Notes: generated by a model from the letters alone, not told the origin. A DNA stretch of 64,000 nucleotides from Primulina eburnea (GCF_022965805.1 NC_133103.1:48367693-48431692), one strand, 5' to 3'. Positions 37,489 through 52,186 are shown, numbered from the stretch's first letter. Made by a program: numbers and translations.

Positions 37489-39106
37489 TGTGGGGGCTCT
37501 TGTTCCTGATTAATATTTAATGACCAAACAACCAGGATTTATTAATGTTGTGGGGACCTGGACGCTAATCATCTTCTTAATCATCTTTGGGGTTTAATTA
37601 TCAGTTAAGATAAACAGGATCTAAAAATTTTTCTTTTAAAATGCGGAAGGTAATGGTATCTACATAATATACATATCTGTATAAAAGTACAATAATATAC
37701 AACAGTCTTTCAAATAATCTAAGGCTCAACGACTAAAGTTCTAGTAATGAAACCTATCTACATCCAAGTCCGGAATCACCACTCTAATCTTGATCTCTCA
37801 TCTTCTTCTGGACCCCGATCTTTGCCCCACCTGTTGTCATGCACACATACAAAACAAGACAACAGCCGGATAACTCCGGTGAGATATAAATATCCCAGTA
37901 TAAACAATGCAATCATGCAAGCATATAAAACATATATAAAAGCATGAATTATATCTTATCACATGTAGCATAATCAACATGTATCAGTACAAGTCAGTAA
38001 ATAAAACATGAATCGTAATCTACGAAACATAATTACTACGGATCTGTAAATCAAACTCTAGTCTCACTATCTAAGACTTGACTCATCTCTAATTCTAATC
38101 TAGGGATCCCGATCTAATTTAGACTTCGGTATGCTGTATCGAGTGTCTACATTAAACGTCGATCTACATTTAAGCGCGTCGATACGCCGTAAGTCTAGAG
38201 TCTTATCGGTTCTGAGAAAGACTCGGCTGTTCTGCCCTAGCTAGGCTGTCTGCCCTAGACTCAATCTCTGGCTCTGCTATCAATCAATAGACTTAAAACA
38301 TATCAATCTGATAATATGCAAATATCTATGCAATAAATTAAAGTATGTGATTTAGGGAGACTCAAGTCAACCTAACTTGAGTTGTGCAATCTCGCATCAA
38401 CATTTATTTATACCTTTGTCTTCCCGGTCTGACGAAGACGAAGTCTCGTATTCTGATCTGTCCATACCCAGTCTGGCAATGACAATCATATAAATACAAC
38501 ATCAGTATATAGCTCGAATCAAAACCTGTTCTGATCAATACTCAAATCAGTATATAATCTGATCTATATCTGAACAAGGTACAATCTAATTCATATCAAC
38601 GATATCACGTTACAATCAAAATCATTACTGAATCCGATCAATCTAATCCACTGATGTTTCGACGGCATAACAATACAATCTGAATACCCCGTCATTCTGA
38701 ACATCACCAATGTAATACTGGAACTCATAATCTGTGTCACATAATTCATACTCTGAATATTAACACAATTTTGATATAGAATCTCAGTCAATATCTTTCA
38801 AAAATCATAACAATTACAGAAACGGTCTGCTCTTTAATCTGACTTCAATTCTATAGTCTACGGTAGCAGAAACACCATATCTGAATCATATTGAATTCTG
38901 ACAATATCATAAATTCAAATCTTGTCTAAACGTAACAAAACTAACGTCCAGTTGTAGCTGTCGTTGCTAGGAACACAGTACTGAAGTCGGATTCAAAATC
39001 TGACGGACGGATTTCTCACAAAAGGCGTAAGGATTTCTCGTAACCTTTTCTCGACCCTTTTCTGAATTTCTCTTTTCGTTCTTTGCTTCTGGGAAAAGAA
39101 GGATTC

Positions 39107-39209
<103 letters not shown>

Positions 39210-39274
39210 CATACATACATACATCCCTACACGTTGCATGAGAGAAGCAAGTGGCACCTTTTCCTTTTGCATGT

Positions 39275-39451
39275 CTCGCGCTCGGGCGGTTGATCTTTAC
39301 CGCCCGGGCGCGAGAGTTTCTGTTCGGATGCTCGGGTAATTACCCATTGGCGCCCGAACGGTAAATCTTTACCGCTCGGGCGCCAGCCTTTCTGTCCGAA
39401 TTCTTGTGATGCCTTGGCGCTCGGGCGGTGCTTTTCTACCGCTCGGACGCC
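39275..39451. repeat. Array of GC-rich hairpins in the LTR
   Basis: Hairpin 1 has 16-base arms at 39275-39290 and 39299-39314 with one mismatch. A perfect 12-base palindrome GGGTAATTACCC follows at 39334-39345. Hairpin 2 has 17-base arms at 39349-39365 and 39368-39384 with one mismatch and a two-base loop. Hairpin 3 has 14-base arms at 39416-39429 and 39438-39451 with two mismatches. All share the core CGCTCGGGCGGT or a close variant. Confidence 0.9.
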
Positions 39452-39598
39452 ACATATTCTGCCCGAAATCTTGGCTCACAATGCAACAACGCCCGGCTTC
39501 TCCTTTCACGTTTTATTTGGCTCCTGTGATATTCACTAATCACAATTCTGACCATTTAATCGTCATCTGATTACAGTAATTAAATCTCGGGCCTTACA

Positions 39599-42027
39599 TT
39601 TCTCCCCCTCTTAGATCTGAGTTCGTCCCCGAACTCGCAACAATCGATTCAGAAGAAATGTATACAGAGTTCAAAGCAGAACTCATCTCAATGGATCTGT
39701 TCTGAAATCTCAATCTCACCATACTGGCTATACAACATCTGTATATACCAAACCACAGCTCATAGCAAATCACTACTATCAGTTGTTATCAAATCTGTTT
39801 ATCCCGGTCCAGGATATACTCAATCTTTATCTTCAAATACCAATCGTCATCATTCGACGTTGGTTTATGACATCTGTTCTTTCTGAACTATCTTTATCTT
39901 CCTTCGAATTTCTTCAAAAGAATTAAAAATCTGTAATATTCACTGTATAATATCTTGTCTGTAACTATCTCATTACCCATCTGATAATCTGATAGCTATA
40001 ATTATACAAGAGTTCATATAATGACAATATGAAATATCATCTAGTGCTAACATCCAGCATTACAGTTCTCGGGATATCTTCCAATATCTGGATAATACAC
40101 TCTGACTGTCTGTCAATCTGTGAATAACCGGCAAAATAACTTATGGTAGGATCTGCCATAATTGCGAACTTAATCAAAATCACAATCTGATATAGTCTAC
40201 TTCTACATTCTAGTCACTCTGACTATGTTCTGACATCAATCTGTGTCATTTGGTTCTGTTTGTACATCATCATGTACAAACTAATAGATATAGATTGAAC
40301 AATCTGTCAATCATAATCATCAAATATCACAATTTGTGGAAAATGGCGGTAATTTCATTACGAAAGCAATAGAAATGTCCTCCCATTTCTATTCAAAAAT
40401 ATACATAATCTGTAATAATCTTCTGATTTCTATCTTTCTGTCTTTTCTGTTAGCGATTCAGACATATCAGTACAATTTCTGCCAACATTTCAAGACAAAT
40501 TCTGTTATAACTGATTTAATCTGTCTATATCAACTCTATCTGTTCGAATACCATACATTCTCAATCATCAAATTGAAAGCTGAATCCACTACGGTACATT
40601 TCTGACCATATCTGTGATTTCAGATTCGAACTATTTGATATAAACATATCAATTAATAACATAAATAAAAGAAAATATACCTACCTGGTATTCGGCTCTG
40701 ACTATAAATATCAATTCTGTTATACAACTCTGAAACATTCTGATATCATACCACAATCCGTCTAATACAAAACACCAAATCATATATCTGTTTTTCTGAC
40801 CGATACTCTGCTCTGATTATCGCAATACTGTCCTGACCACTCTGATCACGTTTCTGAACTACTGGAATTCTTGAATTCATTTCTGATACAAGCTGAACTG
40901 TATATACTCTCAACGGTTCATAAAATATGTATCAATACTGATTCAGAATAACAATAATCTATACTAATCTAGTAAATATATAAGATTGTAAGTTCTAACA
41001 ATACTATCGATTCTGACAAATCAATCAGATCTTCATGCCATACTGATCAACTGCTATATATCATCTGCAAATATAATATGCTCCCCAAACAATACAATCT
41101 GTAGAAAATACTGATCTAGAAGCAGTAATTCTCAAGTAATTTGAAATACAATCATATCAGATAATCTGTCAATTCATATAATATCAATCTCTGACAATTC
41201 TGACATTTCTGACTTTCTGATCTTTCTGATATCGGTATCTGATCAGTCACTGATCACAATATCAACTGTCTCAAAATCAATCAGTATACTAACATCAGAT
41301 ATCATCTATTCTGAATACAATCTGTTTCAACAAAATACATATCTGAACAATTTCTGTATACAAGAATCATAATTCTCAGAATATTTAATATGATCATTCA
41401 AATATTCTTTCAATTCATTTTGTATCATTCTGTATAGTCAATACCATTCTGTACTAAATCTATTATACAAACAATACCTGATCTCCATTCAATTCTGAAC
41501 TTTATCTTTCTGATATAAAGCAAATCTGCAATCTTATCTGAAAATTCATCAATTAACTCGTATACCATTGGCAAATCTACCAATGCTAGGCTCGATTTCA
41601 GTACATCTACTGATTACATAAGGATACCATCTGTTCCTTTCTGTAATAATCGAGTCATATACAATCTGAGTATCACAAGAGTTCTGAATCTAGAATTCTT
41701 ACCGTGAAGTCTCTACTCATCAACCATATCTGGTCTGAATCTTATATTCTAGTTCTGTACTTGTTTAGCATATTAATATCAATAATGCAATCAAATCTGA
41801 AAACACAAGTACATCATCATCTAATTCAATCTCATTCTCATCTTACTGTAGTTTACAATATTCACAGAAATCTCTGATAATAATAGTTTCCTTACAAGTA
41901 AGGGAATCAATCCTACAGTATAATCAGATCCAACATATAATGCATATCTCCATGCAACTCCATCACAGATACTCATAACGAATGCATTAGTACATATCAA
42001 TACATATGCAATATAATCATAAAGAAT
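39599..42027. other. Non-coding interior of the gag-only element, rich in TCTGA
   Basis: About 2.4 kb between gag and the polypurine tract. It has no substantial minus-strand frame and no polymerase motif. The pentamer TCTGA is strikingly common on the + strand: about 15 times in 40681-41280 by hand count, where fewer than one is expected by chance. Confidence 0.7.
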
Positions 42028-43009
42028 AGTACCTGTTACTATGTTACCCAGTGTGACCTGGATCTGTCCCTCGATCACCATATCCAGATGGTCCAGCCCC
42101 CTGAAATCTTCGAGGACCTCTCTGGGGACAAACTCTAGCAAAGTGTCCTCGCTATCTGCAGATATGGCAACTACCAGACACTCCCTGGCATTGCTCTGTG
42201 GGGTGTCTCCCACCGCAAGTCCTGCAATACACTCCAGTATGGCTGGGACTAGGACTGCTGGAGCTAGAGGAACCACTTCCCAATTTCTTAAATGACTTCT
42301 TTCGAGCTTTCAGCAAATCTTGCTTTCCACTCGTACTGCCTCGATCGAATCGAAGAGAGGATTGCTGGGTTTGGGATGGCTTCATGCACAACCTCCCTAG
42401 CTGTCTAATCAGACTTGCCTCAGCTCTCTTTGCTCTACCCAAGATATCAGCAAAATGATAAGGTCGCTGCATATTCATCAATGCAACTACCTCCGAATTC
42501 AATCTTCTGATGAACTGATTCACTACAGCTTCATCATTCCCAGCTAAATGAGGAGCAAAACGCAGTAAAGTATAGAATTTAGCAGTATATTCATCAATAT
42601 TCAATGGGCCTTGTCTTAAATTCTCAAATTCTGCTCTTTTATCCTCCCGATAAGAAACTGAGAAAAATCTTTGATAGCATTCAACTTTGAAGACTTCCCA
42701 CGTGATCGCAGTACCACGTTGTGCTAAAACTCTTGTAATTGTAATCCACCAACTCCTGGCAGCCTCTCGTAATTGGTGGGATACCAATTTAACTCTCTGT
42801 TCATCTGTACAATCAAGTAAATCCAATAGTATTTCTATATCATCAAACCAGTTCTGACAATCTTCAGATGTCTCGATACCACTCAGAATCGGCGGCTGAA
42901 ATAACTGAAATTCTGTCAACTTTACTTCCATCTGAGTTTCTGATGCATCTATCTGTTCAGATGAAGTACTACCCCTTTCTGGAATTCTCCGAGGCGGTAT
43001 ATCTGATTA
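42028..43009 (-). pseudogene. Gag of the gag-only Ty3/gypsy element
   Basis: A clear capsid-type gag reads from about 43009 to 42152. It includes the REAARSWW motif and the region ECYQRFFSVSYREDKRAEF, common to chromovirus gag, then a serine-rich linker and one CX2CX3HX4C zinc knuckle (CRTCGGRHPTEQC). No ATG opens the frame; the first internal Met is at 42931. The frame shifts after CHICR near 42152, and knuckle-like sequence continues in another frame to about 42028. Whether the shift is a break or a sequence error cannot be told. The encoded protein would be a particle-forming structural protein. Confidence 0.8.
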
Positions 43010-43341
43010 CCAAAACATTAGTAACCCAAGTACAACAAATCTGTTGCAATATTTCTCTGATCATCTTACTGCTGATCATGAATCAGATCTGATTCATACT
43101 CAATAATACATAATACCAATTCAAATCATATACTCAGGTAACATGTATTTTAAAGCAGTAAAACATAGTATCATGCTAGCATACCCAATGTCAATCAACA
43201 TTATAATAAATCTCATGCTAGTAATCACATGCAAGGTAAGAAAACTCAATCTACCCCGCTCATTCTCTTCTATCTCACTCTAAAGGATCTATCGCTCTGA
43301 TAATCTCAGTCTAAAGCATCTATCGCTCTGATACCACCTGT

Positions 43342-44905
43342 TGTGGGGACCCGGACGCTAATCATCTTCTTAATCATCTTTGGGGTTTAATTATCAGTTA
43401 AGATAAACAGGGTCTAAAAATTTTTCTTTTAAAATGTGGAAGGTAATGGTATCTACATAATATACATATCTGTATAAAAGTACAATAATATACAACAGTC
43501 TTTCAAATAATCTAAGGCTCAACTACTAAAGTTCTAGTAATGAAACCTATCTACATCCAAGTCCGGAATCACCACTCTAATCTTGATCTCTCATCTTCTT
43601 CTGGACCCCGATCTTTGCCCCACCTGTTGTCATGCACACATACAAAACAAGACAACAGCCGGATAACTCCGGTGAGATATAAATATCCCAGTATAAACAA
43701 TGCAATCATGCAAGCATATAAAACATATATAAAAACATGAATTATATCTTATCACATGTAGCATAATCAACAACATGTATCAGTACAAGTCGATAAATAA
43801 AACATGAATCATAATCTACGAAACATAATTACTACGGATCTGTAAATCAAACTCTAGTCTCACTATCTAAGACTTGACTCATCTCTAATTCTAATCTAGG
43901 GATCCCGATCTAATTTAGACTTCGGTATGCTGTATCGAGTGTCTACATTAAACGTCGATCTACATTTAAGCGCGTCGATACGCCGTAAGTCTAGAGTCTT
44001 ATCGGTTCTAAGAAAGACTCGGCTGTTCTGCCCTAGCTAGGTTGTCTGCCCTAGACTCAATCTCTGGCTCTGCTATCAATCAATAGACTTAAAACATATC
44101 AATCTGATAATATGCAAATATCTATGCAATAAAGTAAAGTATGTGATTTAGGGAGACTCAAGTCAACCTAACTTGAGTTGTGCAATCCCGCATCAACATT
44201 TATTTATACCTTTGTCTTCCCGGTCTGACGAAGACGAAGTCTCGTATTCTGATCTGTCCATACCCAGTCTGGCAATGACAATCATATAAATACAACATCA
44301 GTATATAGCTCGAATCAAAACCTGTTCTGATCAATACTCAAATCAGTATATAATCTGATCTATATCTGAACAAGTTACAATCTAATTCATATCAACGATA
44401 TCACGTTACAATCAAAATCATTACTGAATCCGATCAATCTAATCAACTGATGTTTCGACGGCATAACAATACAATCTGAATACCCCGTCATTCTGAACAT
44501 CACCAATGTAATACTGGAACTCATAATCTGTGTCACATAATTCATACTCTGAATGTTAACACAATTTTGATATAGAATCTCAGTCAATATCTTTCAAAAA
44601 TCATAACAATTACAGAAACGGTCTGCTCTTTAATCTGACTTCAATTCTATAATGTCTACGGTAGCAGAAACACCATATCTGAATCATATTGAATTCTGAC
44701 AATATCATAAATTCAAATCTTGTCTAAACGTAACAAAACTAACGTCCAGTTGTAGCTGTCGTTGCTAGGAACACAGTACTGAAGTCGGATTCAAAATCTG
44801 ACGGACGGATTTCTCAGAAAAGGCGTAAGGATTTCTCGTAACCTTTTCTCGACCCTTTTCTGAATTTCTCTTTTCGTTCTTTGCTTCTGGGAAAGGAAGG
44901 ATTCG

Positions 44906-44937
<32 letters not shown>

Positions 44938-45292
44938 CATCCCTACACGTTGCATGAGAGAAGCAAGTGGCACCTTTTCCTTTTGCATGTCTCGCGCTCG
45001 GGCGGTTGATCTTTACCGCCCGGGCGCGAGAGTTTCTGTTCGGATGCTCGGGTAATTACCCATTGGCGCTCGAGCGGTAAATCTTTACCGCTCGGGCGCC
45101 AGCCTTTCTGTCCGAATTCTTGTGATGCCTTGGCGCTCGGGCGCCACATATTCTGCCCGAAATCTTGGCTCACAATGCAACAACGCCCGGCTTCTCCTTT
45201 CACGTTTTATTTGGCTCCTGTGATATTCACTAATCACAATTCTGACCATTTAATCGTCATCTGATTACAGTAATTAAATCTCGGGCCTTACA
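43342..45292 (-). repeat. 5' LTR of the gag-only element
   Basis: 1951 bp. It differs from the 3' LTR by scattered substitutions, a shorter AT run, and loss of hairpin 3 between about 45130 and 45150. Hairpins 1 and 2 are kept, at about 44995-45034 and 45066-45101. The high identity implies a young insertion. Confidence 0.93.
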
Positions 45293-45297
45293 AATGT

Positions 45298-47160
45298 AAA
45301 CAACGAAAGCGGTTAAAATTTTCCATTTTGGGCCTACAGAAATTTCGGCATGACCTATTCGTAAATAGGACATCCCAAAAAAACTCAAAACATCACAAAT
45401 AATATTTACATACTCGAAATAAAGTCACATCAATTCACAACGTATAGCCGCACTGCCCAGGACTAAACACATGCAGAGCCGGCAAGGCTCGATCACACAA
45501 CTATCAATTCAAAACATCGTAAAAATAACAGTAAAGCTAAACGGGGCATCTCCCTGGTAAATGTATGACTCCATATAGTATATATATCTGGGAACTCTCA
45601 ACCATGACTCGACGACTGGGTACCACTACTTAACGCTCCACCAGACGCGTCAAATCCTCCTGGATAACCTGCTATGGCATCAAAAACAACCACAACACAA
45701 AAAGAATCGAGGGGTCGGGCCCCAGTACGACGAACCAGTAATATTACGACAAATATAACTGACATTAAATAAAATCAAGTAAAATGCCATGAAATGCAAT
45801 GTGTGTCGGTAACAACAAAATAATGGATACCAAGCGGAGTCCAAATGAAACGCATCAGCAACAAGAACAGTGGCCACCCGTGCCAGGACTGCAGTAACGT
45901 AATATCATGCCGCCGCTCATCCATGAACGTAGCATCGAGGGTATGGAAGCGACCCACTCAGCCCTCATGCAAGTCATCAGGAGTGCTAATCCTACCCACC
46001 CACTCCATCGATGACGCAACAACTCGATAGATCAGTAATAATAGCAATCAACGGAGTCAAGGCTCGAAATGCTATGCACTAATAAGATCAACTCGAATAA
46101 ATGCATGAATGCAATCATGTATTCACAGAAGCACATAAAACACGCCATAACTCATTACAAAATACTCAACGTCATTCCACATCGCTATAGACGTCATAAT
46201 AAAATAGTTCATGCGTACCTCAACTGACTTAAATTTACCACAAAATATCTTAAATCCTCAAGAAAGTCCTAATTCACCTGAATATTAATTTAAATGGTCT
46301 TATTATCATATAAAAATTCCAGAACCATTTAAATTCACTAAAATCCAATTTCAACTATTTAGGCATTTTAAATTCCTAAAATTCCAATATTCGACTAAAA
46401 TGCCTAAAATCAATTATTTATATTTTATCGTCGCAAAATATTCTTTTTAGCTTTAAATGATTCTTTTTAGCTTTAAATGACGCTAAACTAATATTTAAGC
46501 GACTGCGATAAATTCTAGGTTTACCAGATTATACCTCCAACTCGCACAATTCCGGAACCTACAACAATAACCCAATAATTAATCACTAATGATACATTAT
46601 TTGAGTCGAAATTGAATTAACTTCACGTAGGTAACAATTCGCACCGAGATAGCTTGTAATCCGAACAACAGTGGCTGAAACCGAGCCTCAACCAAAGCTA
46701 ACCGGCAACAGGCGGCAAACTCGCCGGAGAAAATGATCGGAATTACGCTGAAAATAGAGGTTTCTTGAAAATTTGCAAAAGTAGTATCAAAAGAAAGCTT
46801 ATGACATAAGGAACAAAACCCCTCAATCAATTTTTAGTTTTGAGCGGCGGAAGACGGCGAATTTAGCGGTGAAAGCAGCGGCGTTTTTCACCGGGTTTTC
46901 GGAAATCACGATTTTATCTAGCAAGAGTGCTATCAATGGATAGCTCTCATGGAGAGGATACCGAAACTATGCTTATTTTTGAAAATCGGTGACCGATGGT
47001 GGAGTTACGGCGGTCAAAGGCGAAGAAAATTGTTTCAATTTTTTTACAGACGGTCGGGGAGAGAGAAACGAAATTTCACATTTTTTTTAAATTTATTTAT
47101 TTAATCAAAATGGGCTAGGCTTGGAGAAAGTGTTTGGGCTTTGGGAAATGGGTTCTCACA
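45298..47160 (-). repeat. Main part of the chromovirus 3' LTR
   Basis: It continues the 60-base piece at 37489-37548 and ends GGTTCTCACA at 47160, next to the polypurine tract. It contains a tandem pair of TTCTTTTTAGCTTTAAATGA at 46441-46480; the other LTR has one copy. Confidence 0.93.
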
Positions 47161-47181
47161 TTCTCCCCTACTATTAAAAAT

Positions 47182-50100
47182 CTAGCATACACAACATTTA
47201 TACAAAAGTGGTTTATAAACATTTACCACGATAATACATAGGGAAATCTGAATACATGGAATAATTATTACATTTTCAAACAAATGAGGCCAATCCTGAC
47301 ACATCTTAGCCTCTAATTCCCATGTAGCTTCTTCTCTCCCATGTCTACTCCATTGCACCATAACCAGTGGAATCGTTTTATTCCTGAGTTGCTTTTCTTT
47401 ATGATCAAGAATTTGCACTGGATGCTCAACATAGCTAAGGGAACTATCCAACTCCACCTCATCAGTCCTCAAGACATGAGAAGGATCGGGCTCGTACTTC
47501 TGCAACATAGATACATGAAACACATCATGTATCACAGACAAACTCTAAGGCAAGTCCAAACGATAAGCCAAAGTGCCAATCCTCTCAACAATCGCATATG
47601 GACCAATATAACGCGAAGCTAGCTTCCCTTTGCGCCCAAATCTCATAGTACCATGAAACGGTGATACTTTCAAGAAAACCTGATCGCCAACCTGAAATTC
47701 TAAAGGCCTACGCCTTTTATTAGCATAGCTGTCTTGACGATCTTGAGCTGCTTTCATTCTTTTCCTGATCATTTCAACCTTGTCTTTCATTTCTTGTATA
47801 AATTCTGGCATAGATAACTGTCGTTCCCCTACATCTTCCCAGCATATCGGGGATCTACACTTTCTACCATACAAGGCCTCAAATGGTGCCATCCCGATGG
47901 TTGCTTGAAAACTGTTATTGTATGAGAATTCAACAAGTGACAATGATTCCGGCCAACCACCACTAAAATCCATCACGACTGCTCGCAACATGTCCTCGAG
48001 TGTCTGAATGGGCCTCTCAGACTGACGATCTGTCTGTGGGTGATATGCAGTACTCATCGCCAACTTTGAACCCAAAGCTGATTACAAACTACCCCAAAAC
48101 TTTGAAGTAAACCTGGGATCACGATCTGATACTATGGTTACAGGCACACCATGCAATCTCACTACATGATCAATGTACATTTTTGTCATTTTCTTATAAG
48201 TACAAGTACGATTATAAGGAATAAAATGAGCTGATTTGGATAATCTATCTACAATCACCCAAATCGCATCACAACCACGATTAGAACGAGGTAGGTGTGT
48301 CACAAAATCCATAGCAATGTGCTCTGTGGCACTTCCAGACAATGTAACATACCACCAGGTTTCATTCTTTCAGCTTAACCTGTTGGCACGTCAAACATCT
48401 AGCCACAAAATCAGAAATCTCTTTCTTCATACCTTCCCACCAGTAATGAGATTTCAAAATATGATACATCTTTCTGATTCCAGGATGAACACTGTGCCGA
48501 ATACAATGTGCTTCACGAAGTATAAATTCTTTCAAATCTATCAAATTCGGAACCACAAGTCTACCATTATAACGCAGACATCCATCTAAAGCAACACTGA
48601 ACTTAGCTGATTGACCTGTCTGAGTCAATTCTTTCAATCTATGAACATGTGGATCAGTTCTCTGTGCTGCTTTGATTTTAGAAACAATCTGTTGTTCAAT
48701 TTGAATAGATGAAACTATAAAGTAGTCGTCCTTAGACTGATAAGTCCATCCCGAAGTTCCCAAATGCTCATGAACCTTTGAAATAGTCAAAGATGTCAAC
48801 ATTTTAGGCTGAACTTTTCTGCTCTGAGCATCTGCAACTTGATTCATTCGCCCTGGCTGTACTGAATCTCACAATCAAAATCTTTAAGCAATTCCAACCA
48901 TCGACGCTGTCTCATATTCAAGTTGGACCGTGTGAAAAGATACTTCAGACCCTTGTGATCAGAATAAATCACAAATTGTTCTCCGTACAGATAATGACGC
49001 CATATCTTCAATGCAAACAACAATGGCAACTAACTCCAAATCATGAACTGGATATCGAGTCTCATGTGACTTCAACTGACGAGATGCATACGCAATCATT
49101 CGCCCATTTTGCATCAAAACACAACCCAGTCCATTTAGAGAAGCATATGTACAGATAACAAATCCACCTGAGCCTGAAGGCAAAGCTAATACTGGAGATG
49201 TGGTCAAATTTTCTTTCAAAGTTCGGAAACTAGACTCACATTCCGCAGTCCACACAAAACGTCGATCTTTCTGTGTCAACTGGGTCATAGACCTAGCTAT
49301 TCTAGAAAATCCTTCAATGAAACGCCTATAGTACCCAGCTAATCCCAAAAAGCTTCGAATCTCAGACACATTGGTTGGTTTAGGCCAGTTGATAACAGCT
49401 TCAACTTTAATAGGATCAACAGATACTCCTTGTGCAGATATAACATGACCTAAAAATAAAACTTTGTCCATCCAGAACTCACAATTCGAAAATTTAGCAT
49501 ACAATTGCGCTTCTCTGAGTGTTTGGAGAACTAATTTCAAATGTTCCTTGTGCTCTTTCTGTGACTTGGAATAAATCAATATGTCATCAATGAAAACGAT
49601 AACAAATTTATCTATGAATTCCCGGAATACACGGTTCATTAAATCCATAAACACTGCGGGTGCATTAGTCAAACCGAAAGGCACAACTAAGAATTCAAAA
49701 TGCCCAAATCGTGTCCGAAATGCTGTCTTAGGAACATCTTCCTCTCGGACTCTAAGCTGATGGTATCCGGAACGAAGATCAATCTTGGAATACACAGAAG
49801 TACCCTGCAACTGATCAAACAAGTCGTCAATACGCGGCAGAGGATACTTATTCTTCACAGTAGCCCGGTTCAACTGCCGATAATCGACGCACATTCTCAT
49901 CGTTCCGTCTTTCTTCTTTACAAACAATACTGGAGCTTCCCAAGGTGACATACTGGGTTTGATATAGCCTTTTTCCAGTAAATCTTGAAGCTATTCTTTG
50001 AGTTCTTTCAACTCTGTTGGAGCTAAACGATATGGTGCTTTAGAAATAGGATTTGTCCCTGGCATTAATTCAATGCTAAGATCTATTTCCCTTTGAGGTG

Positions 50101-51940
50101 GAAAACCTGGAATCTCATCAGAAATACATCTGGAAAATCCTTGACAACGGGAATGTCTGAAACTTTCAATCGTTCTTCCCGTGTTGCATCAAGAGCATAG
50201 ATAAAAAAATCCTTCATTGCCGATTGACAATAACCTGAACATTTCCATTGCAGATACTAATGGAATTCGAAACAATGAATCATAACCATAAAAATTCCAA
50301 TTGCTACCATAATACGGTCTAAATCTGACAACTCCATGGAAACAATCCACATTAGCTCGATAATTCGTCAACACATCCATACCCAGAATACAGTCAAAAT
50401 CAGTCATGGTTAATTTGATTAGATTTGTTATCATAATATTACCCTCAAATCTAATCACACAGTTCAAAACTATCTCACGGGACATCAAATATACACCGGC
50501 AGGAGTAGCAACTGACACAGTATCCAACAAAGGAATAGTAGCAATCTCATGCTCATCAACAAATACAGCAGATAAAAATGAATGAGATGCTCCTGTGTCT
50601 ATCAATATGCGTGCAGGATAGTCAAAAACATAACAAATACCTGCAATCACTCCTCCTGGTGCATCCTGGGCCTGGTCCTGAGTCAAAGTATGTACTCGAG
50701 CCTGATGTTGCACTGTAAATTGTTGCTGAGGAGGACCTATAGGTGGTGGATAACCGGACTGCTGAAATGACTGTGCAGGAGCATATGACCTGAAAGCTGG
50801 TCCTCGGGGAATCTGTCCAGATTGTTGTGGCTGAAATTGCTGTCTCCCTGCATTAGGACATACTCAGGCGTAATGTCCAACTTGACCACAAATATGACAA
50901 GTCCCCTGAACTCTTACACATTGGGAAATAAAATGTCGACCACCACATCGGTCACAATGCACAGTGCTAGACGACCCAACAGAACCTCCCCCTCGTGCAC
51001 TGCCTGAACTGGAGGAGCTGGATTGAGACTTCTTCTTGAATTGCTTTCCTTTTGCCTTGTACCTCTGCTGTTTGGGTTGTTCGTATGACTGTATAGGCTG
51101 ATATGACGGCAAATCCACTGGCATTGACATACTACTCCCAGATCCCTGAGAAACAGATGGACCTGGCTGTGGGTCTCCTCTAAGCAAACTTGCTTCAATT
51201 TTCTTCGCCTTTTCCATTGCTTGAATATACGTATTAGGCGATCCAGTCATTACCAACGTATGGACAGTCCGCTGCAACCCGTGCAGAAAACGTGATAGTT
51301 TAGCCTGATCATTCCTAGCAACATGTGGAACATAGGGCAAAAGAGCAGAAAACTGTGAAGCATATTCCACCACTTATTTGTTTCCCTGCACCAACTGATT
51401 GAACTCTTCTTCTTTAGCAGCATAATATGATGGTGGTGCATATTCTTGGGTAAAGTGAGCACGAAAAGCATCCCAAGTAATAAGCTCACCAGAGTCCTTC
51501 ATTGCTTCCTCTGTGGCTTCCCACCAGAGTTGTGCTCGGTCTTTCAGTTGGTAGATAGCAAGCTTCAATCTGATATCTTGGGAATACTCCAACAAATTAA
51601 ATAGATGATTTATACTTTTCAGCCAGCTTGCTGCTTTTTCTCCGCTCTCGTTGCCAAAGAATTTTGGAGGACGTAATTCTTGGAACTGAGAAAATATTAA
51701 CTGCATTCCTCCAACTTTCTGTCTCAACTGTTCCACTTCTTGCTCAATCACTACATGTCTAGCTCCAGGTATTTCAGGTCGAGGAGGTTCTTGGTTCACT
51801 TCTTCTTCAACATTTTGAGCGATTTGTCCTCGAGGTCGACCACGTCTACCTCTAATGATATCTGCAAGTCCTCGAACATTTTGCGCCTCAGATTCTTGCG
51901 CTATTTCTTTTCTTTTTCTATCTCTTCCTCCAGGTGCCAT
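47182..51940 (-). pseudogene. Decayed gag-pol of the chromovirus
   Basis: Gag starts at ATG 51940 and carries an AQLWWEAT motif. A CX2CX3HX4C knuckle (CDRCGGRHFISQC) is followed by a second knuckle that contains a stop near 50864. Protease has LIDTGASHSF near 50600. Reverse transcriptase has [20 protein letters not shown] and FIDDILIYS (about 49880-49570). RNase H has [10 protein letters not shown] near 48950. Integrase has the HHCC finger (HPGIRKMYH, CLTCQQVK) and core pieces MDFVTHLPRS and STAYHPQTD. A chromodomain-like tail has ATWELEAKM. Breaks seen: stops at about 51374, 50864, 49993, 48079 and 47544, and frameshifts near 49025 and 48847. The element cannot move by itself. Confidence 0.92.
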
Positions 51941-52186
51941 TCTACAAGACACGAGGATTAAATCCACAGGCAAATAACATGTAAAAGAAAGTTATAGGCA
52001 ATTTCTAAACTACATACCATGCCTAATCAGCTAGTCGTTCTAACGCAAGTAAATTCAAGAAAATCACACCAAATAATTCAAAAAAGAGCAAATACTCAAA
52101 CACATGCACAATCATGTTATTTTTGTCTAGACTCAAGTGCCCTAGACTCTAATTCGAACATATCTCAGTTACGCTCTGATACCAGC

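Noticed and set aside
46597..46830. A 77-codon minus-strand frame kept in both chromovirus LTRs (also 53357-53590)
   Set aside because: It is shared because the LTRs are copies. It has no known domain and LTRs seldom encode proteins.
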